DNA of 12,880 nt from Sphingomonadaceae bacterium. Lineage in GTDB: Bacteria; Pseudomonadota; Alphaproteobacteria; Sphingomonadales; Sphingomonadaceae. A program made the translations under genes and the position numbers. The number at the start of each line of letters is the position of its first letter. Within the stretch, counting starts at the first letter, position 1. Location: positions 1-12,880 of the forward strand of contig JACFNY010000027.1 of the NCBI GenBank assembly GCA_019454625.1. The letters run 5' to 3'. Shown piece after piece: positions 1-6,587 of this stretch. The notes under the pieces were generated by a model. The model had not been told where the DNA came from. It saw nothing but the letters and a program-made list of their open reading frames with translations, and ran no database searches.

Positions 1-1
1 G

Positions 2-1207
2 CTCGATATCGCCGGCGGCACGATGAGCTTCGCCGACCATTCGATCCAGCCGAGCTTCGAGGCGCGCATCGAAGCCTTGCGCGGGCGCGTGTCGGGCATC
101 TCGAACATGCCGGGCGCGGTCGCCGAGATCGACCTCGACGGGCATGTCATCAACCGCTTCTCGCCGGTGAAGATCGAAGGCCGCGCCAACCTCGTCGCCT
201 ACGACCGCAAGACCGATGTGAAGATGGCGTTCCGCAACATCGAGCTGCCGGTCTTCAACCCCTATTCGGGGCGCTATGCGGGCTATGCCATCGCGCGCGG
301 CAAGCTGACCACCGAACTCGGCTACCGCATCGACAACCGCGCGCTCGAAGCCGACCACCATGTCGTCATCGACCAGCTCGAATGGGGCGAGGCCACCGAC
401 AGCAAGGAGAAGGTGCCGCTGCCGATCCGGCTCGCCACCTCCCTGCTCAAGGACAGGAACGGCGTGATCGACCTCGAGGTGCCGATCACCGGATCGCTCG
501 ACGACCCGCAGTTCCGGCTCGGGCCGATCATCTGGAAGATCATCGGCAACATCATCGAGAAGATCGTCACCGCGCCGTTCCGCTTCATCGGATCGCTGTT
601 CGCAGGCGCCGAGGAGGCGCAGTTCGTCGATTTCGCGCCCGGCTCCGCCGTGCTTCCCGAAAGCGCGGGCAGGAATCTCGCCGCGCTCGCCAAGGGCCTC
701 GCCGACCGCCCCGCCCTCAAGCTCGACATTCCCGCAAGCCCCGGCATCGAGGCCGATGCCTTCGCCATCGCCGACCGGCGCATGGCCGAAGCCGCGACGG
801 CGAGGGAGGTGAAGAAGGGCGAGCCCGCCGACCTTGCAGCGCTCACGCCCGACAAGCGCCACGACCGGCTCAAGGATCTCTACAAGGCGAAGCGCGGCAG
901 CAGCCCGGACTTTCCGGAAACGTCCGACGCCGTCAGCGCCGCCGACAGGACGGCAGCAGAAAAAGACGGCATCAGCGAACGCGACGCCCGCCGGAACCGC
1001 GAAGCCGCGCTGATGGCGGACGCCCTTCGTCCCGAATTCCTGCCGACCGACGCCGAACTCGCCGCGCTCGGCACGGCCCGCGCCGAGGCCGTGCGCGACG
1101 CCCTGCTCGCCGACGGTGCAATTGATCCGGCACGTGTGTTCCTTTCGACACGGCAGGCCGTAAAGTCGAAGGATACCGCCGTCCGCATGGAACTCTCGCT
1201 CGAATAA
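2..1207 (+). CDS. DUF748 / AsmA-like envelope protein, C-terminal part (5' end outside window)
   Basis: The reading frame is open from the first complete codon at base 2 to the TAA at 1205-1207 (401 residues visible), so the gene starts upstream of the window. An ATG at 23 lies inside the conserved stretch IAGGTMSFADHSIQPSF and is not the start. That stretch, the following VSGISNM segment, and the later LLKDRNGVIDLEVPITGSLDDPQF block are typical of DUF748 proteins, which belong to the AsmA-like group. These are large periplasmic, inner-membrane-anchored proteins thought to help envelope lipid transport or outer-membrane assembly. The segment after GPIIWKIIGNIIEKIVTAPF continues into the FAPGSAVL region, where the family often has an OmpA-like tail. 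The last 150 residues are charged and Ala/Arg/Asp-rich. The family call is firm; the molecular role is only known in outline for relatives. The next gene is 180 bp away, so a shared operon is uncertain. Confidence 0.87.
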   Translation, partial: LDIAGGTMSFADHSIQPSFEARIEALRGRVSGISNMPGAVAEIDLDGHVINRFSPVKIEGRANLVAYDRKTDVKMAFRNIELPVFNPYSGRYAGYAIARGKLTTELGYRIDNRALEADHHVVIDQLEWGEATDSKEKVPLPIRLATSLLKDRNGVIDLEVPITGSLDDPQFRLGPIIWKIIGNIIEKIVTAPFRFIGSLFAGAEEAQFVDFAPGSAVLPESAGRNLAALAKGLADRPALKLDIPASPGIEADAFAIADRRMAEAATAREVKKGEPADLAALTPDKRHDRLKDLYKAKRGSSPDFPETSDAVSAADRTAAEKDGISERDARRNREAALMADALRPEFLPTDAELAALGTARAEAVRDALLADGAIDPARVFLSTRQAVKSKDTAVRMELSLE

Positions 1208-1231
1208 CCGGGTTCCGGACCTGTCTCGCGG

Positions 1232-1244
1232 CCCCGCAGCGGGG
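1232..1244 (+). terminator. weak candidate hairpin after the DUF748 gene
   Basis: CCCCGC, one A, then GCGGGG forms a tight GC-rich inverted repeat 25 bp after the DUF748 stop. The practical stem is about 5 bp, and only TT follows (GGGGGTTGC). It may end transcription, but it lacks a proper U-tract. The rest of the gap to 1389 holds a duplicated TTAACCA (1317-1323 and 1334-1340). It also holds a poor promoter-like pair, TTGCAG at 1246 and TATAGC at 1267, with only 15 bp between them. Confidence 0.25.
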
Positions 1245-1378
1245 GTTGCAGGCGCTTTTACGTTCGTATAGCAGCCCCGCCACTTCGGCGCTCCCGCACC
1301 CGTGCGAGAGAAAGCCTTAACCATTCGGTGTGATTAACCAAACGAAACAAATGTCGGGACATCCACCCCAGTCGTTCA

Positions 1379-1384
1379 GGAGAT
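1379..1384 (+). promoter_or_regulatory. ribosome binding site fixing the receptor start
   Basis: AGGAGA lies six bases before GTG 1390. It favours this start over the in-frame GTG at 1330 and gives a clean signal peptide. Confidence 0.7.
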
Positions 1385-1389
1385 CATTT

Positions 1390-3879
1390 GTGAAGCGTTC
1401 GCTTTTGCTGGGTGCCGCGTGCTCCGCCCTCGCCGCCCCGGCTTTCGCGCAGGACGTCCAGACCAGCGTCGAGGACGATCTCAGCGCCAACGAAATCGTC
1501 ATCACTGCGACGCGGCGCGCGGAAACCGTGCAGGACGTGCCGATCGCCGTCACCGCGATCGGCGGCGACCTCATCAACAACGCAGGCGTCACGGACATCC
1601 GCGGTTTCGAGCAGCTCAGCTCCAGCCTCGAGGTCTTCACCGGCCAGTCCGCCGCGACCGGCACCTCGCTTTCGATCCGCGGCATCGGCACGGCGGGCGA
1701 CAACCCCGGCTTCGAGCCCGCGGTCGGCGTGTTCATCGACGGCGTCTACCGCGCCCGCGCCGGTCTCGCGCTCGCCGAGCTGCCGCCGATCGACCGTGTC
1801 GAGGTGATGCGCGGCCCGCAAGGCACGCTGTTCGGTCGCAACACGTCGGCGGGCGCGCTCAGCATCATCACCGAAGGCCCGTCGTTCGACCTCGGCGGCT
1901 ATGCGGAGGTGAGCTACGGCAATTACGACGCCATCTCGCTGAAGGGCGGCATCACCGGCGGCGTCACCGACACGGTGGCGCTGCGTCTCGACGGCATCTA
2001 CCGCGAGCGCGACGGCTACATCCGCGACGTGAACTCCGACCGCCGCTTCAACAATCTCGACCGCTACACGCTGCGCGGTCAGGCGCTCGTCGAGAAGGAC
2101 GATCTGACGATCCGCTTCATCGCCGACTACTCGAAGACCGACGAGCAGTGCTGCGGCGCCGTGAACGTCGTTCAGGGTCCGACGGCCCCCGCCGTCCAGC
2201 TCGGCGGGGCGCTCGCGGGCCTCACCGGCATCTACGCGGGCAAGCCTTCCGAGCGCCGCATGGCGGTGACACCGGGCCGCAGCTACGACGAAGCCGTCGA
2301 GGAATGGGGCGTGTCCGCCGAGGTCACCTACGACTTCGAGACTGTGACGCTGACCTCGATCACCGCATGGCGCGACTGGGACGTGCGCCGCAATCAGGAC
2401 ATCGACTTCTCCGGGCTCGACCGCGCCTATCGCGAGGGCTACGCGCCCGGCCTGCGCGACTTCACGCAGGAGGTCCGCCTGCAGGGCTCGGCCTTCGACG
2501 ACCGGCTCGACTGGCTGGTCGGCGGCTTCTACCTGAACGAGAAGCTGACGCTGACCGACCGCGTGCGCTTCGGCACGCAGGCGAACTTCTACGGCGATGC
2601 GCTGTTCGCGGCGAGCGGCTTCGAGCTGTTCGACACGTTCGGCCCCTCGGTTCCGGAATTCGGGCAGGTGCTGATGGCGCTGAACCCGGCGATCGCGGCG
2701 GCGGCCGCAGCCGATCCGGCGCTGTTCGCGCTGCTCAACGCGCCGCTTCCGGCGGGGCCGGTGGGCGGCGGGCAGGTCGCCGACCGCTACCGCGTGAACA
2801 CCGAGGCGCTGGCGCTCTTCACGCACAACGTCCTCGACATCAGCGACAACCTCAAGCTGACGCTCGGCCTGCGCTGGAACCACGAGAAGAAGAAGATCAA
2901 CGCGAACCTCGACGCGATCTCGCCGACCTGCGATTTCTATCTCGACCCGTCGACGTCGATCCTCACGGGCGCGCTCGCGGCGATGGCGCCGGAAGCGATC
3001 CTGCTGACCTGCAACCCGACCGTGAACAGCGAGTTCAACGGGCTCTACAGGGGCAAGCGCAGCGAGAACGCGTTCACCGGCACCGCCAAGCTCGCCTACG
3101 CCGTGACGCCGGACTTCATGCTCTACGGCGGCTACGACCGCGGCTACAAATCGGGCGGCTACAACCTCGACCGCGGCGGCTTCGACTCGGTCATCCTCGG
3201 CGGCGACGGCGGACAGATCGAGGACCTGGAGTTCGACAGCGAGAAGGTCGATTCATGGGAGGTCGGCTTCAAGTCGCAGTGGGGCCGCGCGTTCACGCTG
3301 AACGTCGCCGCCTTCTATCAGGACTTCTCGAACTACCAGCAACTCGTGTTCTCGGGGAACAGCTTCGTCACGATGAACGTCGACAAGACGGTGTCGAAGG
3401 GCGTGGAAGCGGAAAGCACCATCCGCCCCGCGCGCGACCTCACCTTCCGGCTCGGCTACAGCCTCGTCGACGCGAAGATCAAGGACGGTGCGGGCCTTGT
3501 CGGCACGCCGCTGGAATTCGAGGTCGGCAAGCAGCTTTCGCTGATCCCGCGCCACACCATCACGGGCGCCGCCACCTGGACCCCGCCGCTGGCCGACACG
3601 CTGAACGCGCTCGTCCACGCCGACTTCCGCTTCCAGAGCGAGCAGGTGACGAGCTCGCAAAGCCGCGGCATCGCGGACAACGAGGGCTTCGCCGTGGTCA
3701 ACGCGCGCATCGGCGTCGCGTCGGTGGACGGCAAGTGGCGGCTGGAGGTCTTCGTCGAGAACCTGTTCGACAAGTACTACCACATCGGCACGTTCGCGGT
3801 GCCGGAGCAGCCGGGCACGATCGCGGCCTACCCCACGCCTCCGCGCTTCTACGGCGTGTCGGCCCGCGTCGGCTTCTAG
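1390..3879 (+). CDS. TonB-dependent outer-membrane receptor
   Basis: An 829-residue TonB-dependent receptor that would import an unknown ligand across the outer membrane, powered by TonB-ExbBD. I place the start at GTG 1390: AGGAGA lies just upstream (1379-1384), and the product begins at once with a classical signal peptide ending AAPAFA before Gln21. An earlier in-frame GTG at 1330 would add 20 polar residues in front and lacks a good ribosome site. A TonB-box-like EIVITATRR lies at residues 35-43, followed by the plug (about 48-165), with the conserved VEVMRGPQGTLFGRN at 137-151. The rest is a beta-barrel ending in the outer-membrane signature RVGF with terminal Phe. Length is normal for the large receptors common in sphingomonads. 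No substrate-specific neighbour (hydrolase, siderophore gene, sigma/anti-sigma pair) is adjacent, so the ligand is unassigned. Confidence 0.95.
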   Translation: MKRSLLLGAACSALAAPAFAQDVQTSVEDDLSANEIVITATRRAETVQDVPIAVTAIGGDLINNAGVTDIRGFEQLSSSLEVFTGQSAATGTSLSIRGIGTAGDNPGFEPAVGVFIDGVYRARAGLALAELPPIDRVEVMRGPQGTLFGRNTSAGALSIITEGPSFDLGGYAEVSYGNYDAISLKGGITGGVTDTVALRLDGIYRERDGYIRDVNSDRRFNNLDRYTLRGQALVEKDDLTIRFIADYSKTDEQCCGAVNVVQGPTAPAVQLGGALAGLTGIYAGKPSERRMAVTPGRSYDEAVEEWGVSAEVTYDFETVTLTSITAWRDWDVRRNQDIDFSGLDRAYREGYAPGLRDFTQEVRLQGSAFDDRLDWLVGGFYLNEKLTLTDRVRFGTQANFYGDALFAASGFELFDTFGPSVPEFGQVLMALNPAIAAAAAADPALFALLNAPLPAGPVGGGQVADRYRVNTEALALFTHNVLDISDNLKLTLGLRWNHEKKKINANLDAISPTCDFYLDPSTSILTGALAAMAPEAILLTCNPTVNSEFNGLYRGKRSENAFTGTAKLAYAVTPDFMLYGGYDRGYKSGGYNLDRGGFDSVILGGDGGQIEDLEFDSEKVDSWEVGFKSQWGRAFTLNVAAFYQDFSNYQQLVFSGNSFVTMNVDKTVSKGVEAESTIRPARDLTFRLGYSLVDAKIKDGAGLVGTPLEFEVGKQLSLIPRHTITGAATWTPPLADTLNALVHADFRFQSEQVTSSQSRGIADNEGFAVVNARIGVASVDGKWRLEVFVENLFDKYYHIGTFAVPEQPGTIAAYPTPPRFYGVSARVGF

Positions 3880-3890
3880 ACAGGCGAAAA

Positions 3891-3923
3891 GGGGCGGCCC
3901 CGGGGGGTCTTCCGGGCCGCCCC
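3891..3923. terminator. bidirectional hairpin terminator between convergent genes
   Basis: GGGGCGGCCC (3891-3900) pairs perfectly with GGGCCGCCCC (3914-3923). The stem can extend inward with one bulged base. It sits 11 bp after the TonB receptor stop and 17 bp beyond the stop of the minus-strand UrcA gene. The AAAA at 3887-3890 reads as TTTT after the stem on the minus strand, so it is a better intrinsic terminator for the UrcA gene. On the plus strand only TTCCCCC follows. Confidence 0.75.
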
Positions 3924-3940
3924 TTCCCCCGCTCGGCACG

Positions 3941-4279
3941 CTAGTGGGCGGTGCCGGGAAGTGGCGGCGCGGCATGGGCGAGGCTGCGCGAGCCTGAAAT
4001 CACCGCGTCGATATGCGCCTCGGCCGTCACCGACGTGTTGCGGATGCACGCGCGGCGGACCATCTCCATCGTGATCTCGGCGCTCGGCCGCGTGCCGCAG
4101 GCGGTGAGGACTGCGCCCGACACGCGCTCGCGCAGGGCGCGCTCGCCCGAGAGCGTCGTGAGGTCGAGATCGGCGAAGCTGACCGCGACCGAAACCGGCC
4201 CGGCGTGGGAGGACGCGCTGACAAGACCGACCGTCATCGCCGCCGCCAGCGCGACCGCCGCGCTTCTGATGTAGAACAT
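3941..4279 (-). CDS. UrcA family exported protein
   Basis: A 112-residue protein starting at ATG 4279, with AGGAG nine bases upstream. Residues 1-26 form a signal peptide (MFYIRSAAVALAAAM..., ending SHA before Gly27), so the mature product of about 86 residues is periplasmic or secreted. The mature part shows the UrcA pattern: VSVAVSFADLDLTTLSGERAL, then a helical region with two cysteines (Cys61 in LTACGTRP, Cys78 in RRACIRN) that probably form a disulfide. UrcA proteins are common in Caulobacter and sphingomonads, and their function is unknown. The name comes from a uracil-responsive Caulobacter promoter. It converges on the TonB receptor and has its own leader carrying a long inverted repeat. 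A longer in-frame start at 4318 would disrupt the signal peptide and lies inside that inverted repeat, so I rejected it. Confidence 0.85.
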   Translation of the reverse strand: MFYIRSAAVALAAAMTVGLVSASSHAGPVSVAVSFADLDLTTLSGERALRERVSGAVLTACGTRPSAEITMEMVRRACIRNTSVTAEAHIDAVISGSRSLAHAAPPLPGTAH

Positions 4280-4304
4280 CCGGATGAACTCCTGTGCTGT
4301 GGGG

Positions 4305-4356
4305 TCGCGAGGGGACACCGGGGAGGAAGGGCTGGGGGAACGTGTCCGCCTCGCGA
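4305..4356 (-). promoter_or_regulatory. long inverted repeat in the leader of the UrcA-family gene
   Basis: TCGCGAGGGGACAC (4305-4318) is matched by GTGTCCGCCTCGCGA (4342-4356), which is its reverse complement apart from one extra base. The loop is 23 bases. On the minus strand this would form a 14-bp stem ending 25 bases before the ATG at 4279 and just ahead of the AGGAG site. It could be an RNA leader structure or a protein-binding site. The repeat is seen directly; its role is inferred. Confidence 0.5.
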
Positions 4357-4389
4357 TGCCTCCTTATCGCCCGCCAGCGTGACCGGTGC

Positions 4390-4418
4390 GTGAGAAGCGG
4401 GTCAAAACAGCGTCAAAA
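4390..4418 (+). repeat. 11-bp-phased direct repeats (GTGAGAA / GTCAAAA / GTCAAAA)
   Basis: Three 7-base units start at 4390, 4401 and 4412, exactly 11 bp apart. The last two are identical (GTCAAAA, separated by CAGC). Seven-base direct repeats with four-base gaps are the layout bound by PhoB/OmpR-type response regulators. The core GTCA matches part of the Pho-box unit CTGTCAT, but the rest does not. The site lies between the UrcA leader and the small gene at 4536. The repeats are seen; the regulator is a guess. Confidence 0.35.
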
Positions 4419-4535
4419 ATGTACGGCGCAGGCGTAACGACACCCCTCCCCGATTTGACGAGGATCAAAGACGGCAGTGCTGCAAGAGCGCACAAAATCC
4501 TGCTGAAAAGGCGGCATGGGTGGGGGAGCGGAGTC

Positions 4536-4733
4536 TTGATCCCGAACGATTTCGAATATCATCAGCGCCGCGCCGACGAGCATTGGCTCCTCGCGCGCGC
4601 CGCCGTGTCGCCCGAAAAGCGCGCGATGCACAGCCGGAATGCCGATGCCTACATCCGAATCGCGGAAAAATTCCGGGACCGGCAGCGAATCGGGGGCATC
4701 CCTTCCGAAGGCCGGCTCGTGCGCCTGCAGTGA
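4536..4733 (+). CDS. small uncharacterised protein, TTG start
   Basis: A 65-residue, charged, soluble protein I cannot assign. The frame is open back to 4386, but the part before 4536 is compositionally unlike a protein and overlaps the regulatory stretch. TTG 4536 has GGGGGAG seven bases upstream, and the product then starts with the compact segment IPNDFEYHQRRADEHW. The next part (ARAAVSPEKRAMHSRNADAYIRIAEKFRDR) looks like two amphipathic helices. The form resembles the small helical proteins of 60-80 residues often seen in sphingomonad genomes, where an Asp-Phe-x-Tyr-His start precedes a helix-turn-helix-sized body. No signal peptide, membrane segment or metal motif is visible. It stands alone, about 170 bp before the next gene. 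Function is unknown. Confidence is moderate that it is translated. Confidence 0.6.
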   Translation: MIPNDFEYHQRRADEHWLLARAAVSPEKRAMHSRNADAYIRIAEKFRDRQRIGGIPSEGRLVRLQ

Positions 4734-4774
4734 CGGCGATCCGGAAGACTGCGAAACAGCCCGTTTTGTAAGCC

Positions 4775-4793
4775 CCGCCGACACTTCCGGCGG
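4775..4793 (+). terminator. candidate hairpin after the small gene
   Basis: CCGCCG (4775-4780) pairs with CGGCGG (4788-4793) across a seven-base loop, followed by CGTTCGTT. The stem is only 6 bp and the U-tract is poor, so this is a weak intrinsic terminator candidate about 40 bp beyond the small protein's stop. Confidence 0.3.
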
Positions 4794-4809
4794 CGTTCGT
4801 TGCCACCGC

Positions 4810-4838
4810 GTGACAGCCGCGTGAACTTTGTGTGAGCG
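4810..4838. promoter_or_regulatory. 11-bp-phased GTGA repeats, possible response-regulator (Pho-type) box
   Basis: GTGACAG (4810), GTGAACT (4821) and GTGAGCG (4832) are spaced exactly 11 bp start to start, with gaps CCGC and TTGT. The first unit equals the reverse complement of the Pho-box half CTGTCAC. The next two keep GTGA only. The site is about 70 bp before the choice-of-anchor I gene. In the usual Pho-box orientation it would fire leftward, away from that gene, which weakens the idea. Confidence 0.35.
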
Positions 4839-4907
4839 GCTCGACTCGCCCGGAAAATGCGCTTCATAGGCGACCCCGGCAAATGGTTAACAAGGGGTCC
4901 ATCACCT

Positions 4908-6476
4908 ATGCGCACGCTTTCCGTTCTCGCCGGCCTGCTCGCCGCAACCGCCGTCCTGCCCGCCGCCGTCCTGCCCGCCAACGCCGCCGTCCTGAAGGTA
5001 AGAGGTGCGACGAGCGTCACGCTCGGCGACGCTTCCGAAATCCCGGCCTACGATGCGAGCGGCGACCGCCTGTTCGTCGTCGGCCTGAACGGCGACGATG
5101 CCTTCGTGAAGATCGTCGATGCGAGGACGAGCACCGAGATCGGCGCGCTCGACACGCATAGCCACTTCGCGGGCGGCGCGGCGAACAGCGTCGCGGTGGG
5201 CGGCGGCAAGGTCGCCGTGGCGATCCAGGCCGCGAACAAGACCGATCCGGGCCGCGTCCTCGTCTACGATCTCGCCAACCTCAGCGCCGCGCCGCAGTCG
5301 TTCACGGTGGGCGCGCTTCCCGACCAGATCAGCTTCTCGGCGGACGGCACGCGGCTGCTCGTCGCCAACGAGGGCGAGCCGTCGAGCTACGGGAAGGCGG
5401 ACAGCGTCGACCCGGAAGGCTCGATCAGCTACATCGACCTTGCCGCTGGCACTGTGAAAACCGCGGGCTTCGGCGCATTCAACGACAAGAAGTCCGAGCT
5501 TCAGGCGAAAGGCGTGCGCATCTTCGGGCCGGGCGCCTCGGTCGCGCAGGACCTCGAGCCCGAATACACGGCCTTCGCGCCGGACGGCAAAAGCGCGTTC
5601 GTGACGCTTCAGGAAAACAACGCCATCGCGGTCGTCGATCTCACCGGCGCCGAGCCGGTCGTCACCGACATCATCCCGCTCGGCTTCAAGAGCTATGCAC
5701 CCGGCGCGAACCGCATGGACCCGTCCGACCGCGACGGCATCAAGGGCAACCTCCAGAGCACGGAAGGCCTCTACGGCCTGTACCTGCCCGACGCGATCAA
5801 GAGCTTCACCTCGAACGGCAAGACCTATTTCGTCACCGCCGACGAGGGCGACGCCCGCGAATGGGACGGGCTCGTCGAGGAGGTGCGCGCGGGCACGCTC
5901 GGCGATTACGGCGTCTTCAACCGGCTCGGCGTGACGAGCACGCCGGGCGCGGAAGGCCCCGCAGACGCGAAGCTCTTCGCCTTCGGCGGCCGCGGCTTCT
6001 CGATCCTCGACGAGAACGGCAACCGCGTGTTCGACAGCGGCGACGTGATCGAGCGGATCATGGCCGCCCGCTTCCCGGACGCCTATGACGACGGGCGCAG
6101 CGACAACAAGGGGCCGGAACCCGAAGGCATCGAGATCGGCATCCTCGACGGGCGCATGGTGCTGTTTGTGGGGCTCGAGCGCTCCAACGGCGTCGATCTC
6201 GGCTCGGTGCTGGCGTTCGACATCACCGACTTCGGCCTCGGCATCGCCCCGAAGTACCTGGGCGCGATCGTCTCCGACCTGCTCGGACGGCCGGAGGGGC
6301 TCAGCTTCTTCACGCGCGACGGCAAGTCGTTCCTCGCCGTCGCCGACGAGCAGACCGGCAACCTCGCGATCTTCGCGCTGAACCTGGTGAGCGAACCCGC
6401 CGTGATGGGCCTGTTCGGCCTCGGCCTCGCCGGTCTCCTCGCCATGCGCCGCCGCCGCACGAAAGCGGCCGCGTAA
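4908..6476 (+). CDS. choice-of-anchor I family surface protein with PEP-CTERM-like tail
   Basis: A 522-residue exported protein. ATG 4908 is chosen because a signal peptide begins there (MRTLSVLAGLLAATAVLP..., probable cleavage after ANA at residue 26) and AAGGGG lies ten bases upstream. The frame is open back to 4857. The body has the features of choice-of-anchor I proteins, which are predicted beta-propellers often loosely labelled alkaline phosphatase: FSADGTRLLVANEGEPSSY, the DPEGSISYIDL strand, TADEGDARE and GPEPEGIEIG. The C-terminus is a sorting tail: VSEPAVMGLFGLGLAGLLAM (a hydrophobic helix) followed by RRRR and a short end. This matches PEP-CTERM signals recognised by exosortase, with SEP in place of PEP. 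It predicts processing at the inner membrane and export to the surface or matrix. No exosortase gene is in the window. Enzymatic activity is unproven. It appears to be a single-gene unit closed by a hairpin. Confidence 0.85.
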   Translation: MRTLSVLAGLLAATAVLPAAVLPANAAVLKVRGATSVTLGDASEIPAYDASGDRLFVVGLNGDDAFVKIVDARTSTEIGALDTHSHFAGGAANSVAVGGGKVAVAIQAANKTDPGRVLVYDLANLSAAPQSFTVGALPDQISFSADGTRLLVANEGEPSSYGKADSVDPEGSISYIDLAAGTVKTAGFGAFNDKKSELQAKGVRIFGPGASVAQDLEPEYTAFAPDGKSAFVTLQENNAIAVVDLTGAEPVVTDIIPLGFKSYAPGANRMDPSDRDGIKGNLQSTEGLYGLYLPDAIKSFTSNGKTYFVTADEGDAREWDGLVEEVRAGTLGDYGVFNRLGVTSTPGAEGPADAKLFAFGGRGFSILDENGNRVFDSGDVIERIMAARFPDAYDDGRSDNKGPEPEGIEIGILDGRMVLFVGLERSNGVDLGSVLAFDITDFGLGIAPKYLGAIVSDLLGRPEGLSFFTRDGKSFLAVADEQTGNLAIFALNLVSEPAVMGLFGLGLAGLLAMRRRRTKAAA

Positions 6477-6487
6477 ACACGCCTCAC

Positions 6488-6524
6488 CCCGCCCTTTCCC
6501 GTACGAAAGGCGGGAAAGGGCGGG
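6488..6524 (+). terminator. strong hairpin after the choice-of-anchor I gene
   Basis: CCCGCCCTTTCCCG (6488-6501) pairs perfectly over 14 bp with CGGGAAAGGGCGGG (6511-6524), with a nine-base loop. It starts 12 bp after the TAA. Only CTTCCCC follows, so it lacks a real U-tract. It may still terminate or protect the 3' end of the transcript. Confidence 0.6.
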
Positions 6525-6587
6525 CTTCCCCATGCGCCTGCCGCGTGCCAATGTGCCTCCCATCGGCACGACAAGGGGGCAGCGGGC

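Noticed and set aside
1317..1340. Duplicated TTAACCA, considered as a CtrA cell-cycle site
   Set aside because: The two TTAA elements are 13 bp apart, whereas the CtrA consensus needs 7 bp. Left as a simple repeat.
1384..3944. Long open frames on both strands overlapping the TonB receptor (minus 1384-2883, plus 1419-3944)
   Set aside because: Arg-rich shadow translations with no recognisable domain. The receptor frame has signal peptide, plug and barrel motifs throughout.
4455..4483. TTGACG as a -35 box for the 65-residue gene
   Set aside because: At 16-18 bp downstream there is no acceptable -10 sequence (TGCTGC region). A single good hexamer is not enough.
6553..6569. GTGCC/GGCAC small hairpin before the permease ribosome site
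   Set aside because: Only 5 bp of stem; such repeats are expected by chance in GC-rich DNA.
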